The notes beneath the pieces were generated by a model, which worked only from the letters and a program-made list of their open reading frames with translations, was not told the origin of the DNA and ran no database searches. From Caprella mutica (taxonomy: Eukaryota; Arthropoda; Malacostraca; Amphipoda; Caprellidae), in NCBI GenBank assembly GCA_947561585.1, contig CANNZV010000438.1:186001-250000 (forward strand): a stretch of DNA of 64,000 nucleotides. Reading direction: 5' to 3'. The first letter of the stretch is position 1, and the number at the start of each line of letters is the position of its first letter. The translations under genes were made by a program, and so were the position numbers. Shown piece by piece: positions 60,905-64,000 of this stretch.

Positions 60905-63420
60905 AGTATTGCGATGTAGTGTCGGTATTGCGATGTAGTGTCGATATTGCGATGTAGTGTCGGTATTGCGATGTAGTGTCGTTATTGCGATGTAGTGTCG
61001 GTATTGCGATGTAGTCTCGGTATTGCAATGTAATCTCAGTATTGCGATGTAGTGTCGGTATTGCGATGTAGTGTCGGTATTGCGATGTAGTGTCGTTATT
61101 GCGATGTAGTGTCGTTATTGCGATCTAGTGTCGGAATTGCGATGTAGCCTCGGTATTGCGATGTCGGGTCGGTATTGCGATGTAGTATCGTTATTGCGAT
61201 GTAGTGTCGGTATTGCGATGTACGTAGTCTCGGTATTGCGATGTAGTGTCGTTATTGCGATGTAGTGTCGGTATTGCGATGTAGTGTCGTTATTGCGATG
61301 TAGTGTCGTTATTGCGATGTATAGTGTCGTTATTGGAATGTAGTGTCGTTATTGCGATGTAGTGTCGTTATTGCGATGTAGTGTCGTTATTGCGAAGTAG
61401 TGTCGATATTGCGATGTAGTGTCGATATTGCGATGTATAGTGTCGTTATTGGAATGTAGTGTCGATATTGCGATGTAGTGTCATTATTGCGATGTATAGT
61501 GTCGTTATTGGAATGTAGTGTCGTTATTGCGATGTAGTGTCGTTATTGCGATGTAGTGTCGTTATTACGAAGTAGTGTCGATATTGCGATGTAGTGTCGT
61601 TATTGCGATGTAGTGTCGTTATTGCGATGTAGTGTCGATATTGCAATGTAGTGTCGTTATTGCGATGTAGTGTCGTTATTGCGATGTAGTGTCGTTATTG
61701 CGATGTAGTGTCGTTATTGCGATGTAGTGTCGTTATTGCAATGTAGTGTCGGTATTGCGATGTAGTGTCGTTATTGCGATGTAGTGTCGTTATTGCGATG
61801 TAGTGTCGTTATTGCAATGTAGTGTCGTTATTGCGATGTAGTGTTGTTATTGGGATGTAGTGTCGTTATTGCGATGTAGTGTCGTTATTGCGATATAGTG
61901 TCGTTATTGCGATGTAGTGTTGTTATTGCGATGTAGTGTCGATATTGAGATGTAGTGTCGTTATCGCGATGTAGTGTCGATATTGAGATGTAGTGTCGTT
62001 ATCGCGATGTAGTGTCGATATTGCGATGTAGTGTCGGTATTGCGATGTACGTAGTCTCGGTATTGCGATGTAGTGTCGGTATTGCGATGTAGTGTCGTTT
62101 TTGCGATGTAGTGTCGTTATTGCGATGTATAGTGTCGTTATTGGAATGTAGTGTCGTTATTCGAATGTAGTGTCGATATTGCGATGTAGTGTCATTATTG
62201 CGATGTATAGTGTCGTTATTGCGATGTAGTGTCGGTATTGCGATGTAGTGTCGATATTGCAATGTAGTGTCGTTATTGCGATGTAGTGTCGTTATTGCGA
62301 TGTAGTGTCGATATTGCGATGTAATGTCGATATTGCAATGTAGTGTCGTTATTGCGATGTAGTGTCGTTATTGCGATGTAGTGTCGTTATTGCGATGTAG
62401 TGTCGTTATTGCAATGTAGTGTCGGTATTGCGATGTAGTGTCGTTATTGCGATGTAGTGTCGTTATTGCGATGTAGTGTCGTTATTGCGATGTAGTGTCG
62501 TTATTAGGATGTAGTGTCGTTATTGCGATTTAGTGTCGTTATTGGGATGTAGTGTCGTTATTGCGATGTAGTGTCGTTATTGCGATATAGTGTCGTTATT
62601 GCGATGTAGTGTTGTTATTGCGATGTAGTGTCGATATTGAGATGTAGTGTCGTTATCGCGATGTAGTGTCGATATTGAGATGTAGTGTCGATATTGAGAT
62701 GTAGTGTCGATATTGAGATGTAGTGTCGTTATCGCGATGTAGTGTCGTTATTGCGATGTAGTGTCGGTATTGCGATGTAGTGTCGTTATTGCGATGTAGT
62801 GTCGTTATTGCGATGTATAGTGTCGTTATTGGAATGTAGTGTCGTTATTGCGATGTAGTGTCGTTATTGCAATGTAGTGTCGGTATTGCGATGTAGTGTC
62901 GATATTGCAATGTAGTGTCGTTATTGCGATGTAGTGTCGTTATTGCGATGTAGTGTCGATATTGCGATGTAGTGTCGATATTGCAATGTAGTGTCGTTAT
63001 TGCGATGTAGTGTCGTTATTGCGATGTAGTGTCGTTATTTCGATGTAGTGTCGTTATTGCAATGTAGTGTCGGTATTGCGATGTAGTGTCGTTATTGCGA
63101 TGTAGTGTCGTTATTGCGATGTAGTGTCGTTATTGCGATGTAGTGTCGATATTGCAATGTAGTGTCGTTATTGCGATGTAGTGTCGTTATTGGGATGTAG
63201 TGTCGTTATTGCGATGTAGTGTCGTTATTGCGATATAGTGTCGTTATTGCGATGTAGTGTTGTTATTGCGATTTAGTGTCGATATTGAGATGTAGTGTCG
63301 TTATCGCGATGTAGTGTCGATATTGAGATGTAGTGTCGATATTGAGATGTAGTGTCGATATTGAGATGTAGTGACGTTATTACGATGTAGTGTCGATATT
63401 GCGATGTTATGTCGATATTT
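60905..63420. repeat. 19-bp satellite array, about 132 copies (2.5 kb)
   Basis: The unit is TCGTTATTGCGATGTAGTG with GGTATT, GATATT and GTTATT variants. Rare variants recur in the same order: a block with TGTTATTGCGAT, GATATTGAGATG and GTTATCGCGATG appears near 61917, 62608 and 63259, and a 21-bp variant (GATGTATAGTG) recurs beside it. This indicates a higher-order repeat of about 650-690 bp. The unit is CpG-rich (TCG, GCG) for such an AT-rich region. The 87-codon minus-strand frame is an artefact. Confidence 0.98.
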
Positions 63421-64000
63421 TGACACTTGCAATCAATCTTCAACTTTAGCTATCTTCAATATATTCAATTATTCATTGGTAGTTTTTAAGACATACAATA
63501 CTGAAAGTACTATCTATTTTTAGCCCAAGTGATAATATTCCACAGAAGGAAAGACCTCGATATGTCTTAGTCACCGTATCAGCTGTCCTAATGCTCTATT
63601 CATAGCCTCTTCTATTTCCTTTGACTCAAAAAAATGATGTTCTATAATAATATAACATAAAATTGTGTAAAACAAAAGTAGTTGGGAATTGTATAAATGG
63701 CAATAACATGCGTTGGTGCTAAAATTCGCACAATGTTATATTTCTGATCGGATTTTCATTCCCAAGATGAGTTTAATTTTTTGGCGTAAAAGAATATTCA
63801 AATTCAAGGTCCACTTCAATTTTTCTGTAGCTCTTAGAGGAGGTAACTTGATGAATAGATTTTGGAACAAGACAATGTCGTTCCTTTGGCCCTAAAATTC
63901 TTCTCAGACACAAATATCTGCCTCCATAAATTAGGACATGCGTCTCTGCTTCTCAATTATGTCCACTTGAGGTCATTCGATGTCATTCCAAATGAACACA
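63421..64000. other. no gene seen
   Basis: AT-rich sequence to the window edge. The 60-codon plus-strand frame at 63713-63895 is unsupported. Confidence 0.4.

Noticed and set aside
61999..62262. 87-residue His/Arg/Asn-rich protein
   Set aside because: Translation of the 19-bp satellite; three units give a 19-residue peptide period.

Overview
This window looks like AT-rich nuclear DNA from an animal, most probably an insect. Its only recognisable gene is split by introns with GT..AG ends, every long reading frame outside that gene is either unrecognised or made of repeats, and simple minisatellites are abundant. There is no sign of bacterial or organellar gene organisation. I cannot name the species. 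The base composition, intron sizes and repeat load would suit a hemipteran, but that is inference only.

Region 1 (1-6.8 kb, minus strand) holds the 5' part of a stomatin-family (SPFH/PHB, MEC-2/podocin-like) membrane protein gene. I could chain exon 1 (6733-6793), exon 2 (5498-5598) and exon 3 (4878-5033) with perfect phase agreement into 106 codons: a short cytosolic N terminus, the membrane hairpin with its invariant proline, and the start of the PHB domain. Next come two homologous versions of the following exon, 4A (3067-3164) and 4B (1207-1304). Both are 98 bp, both have phase-0 acceptors, both donors lie after TACAG, and their peptides are 20/32 identical. Joining both, or skipping both, breaks the frame. 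They therefore look like mutually exclusive alternative exons. The rest of the gene lies off the left edge.

Region 2 (6.8-64 kb) has no gene I can recognise. It is probably intergenic, or a very long 5' intron. It holds about a dozen unrelated minisatellite arrays with units of 17-120 bp, together about 11 kb or one sixth of the window. The largest are a 32-bp array of about 125 copies (40.3-44.3 kb), a 19-bp array of about 132 copies (60.9-63.4 kb) and a 56-bp array of about 19 copies (33.3-34.3 kb). All three show higher-order structure. Mobile DNA comprises a 968-bp foldback MITE with TA target duplication and mariner-like ends (26661-27628), a smaller TA-flanked MITE rich in TGAGTCA (46077-46323), small foldbacks near 3.2 and 11.3 kb, and a Helitron-like fragment with internal core repeats, a terminal hairpin and CTAG (57.5-58.0 kb).

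Scattered GC-richer islands carry short open frames or dense motif clusters (CTCF-like, RFX X-box-like, inverted CCAAT, homeodomain-like). These are low-confidence candidates for enhancers, promoters or small exons. A 73-nt hairpin at 24.1 kb is a possible microRNA precursor.
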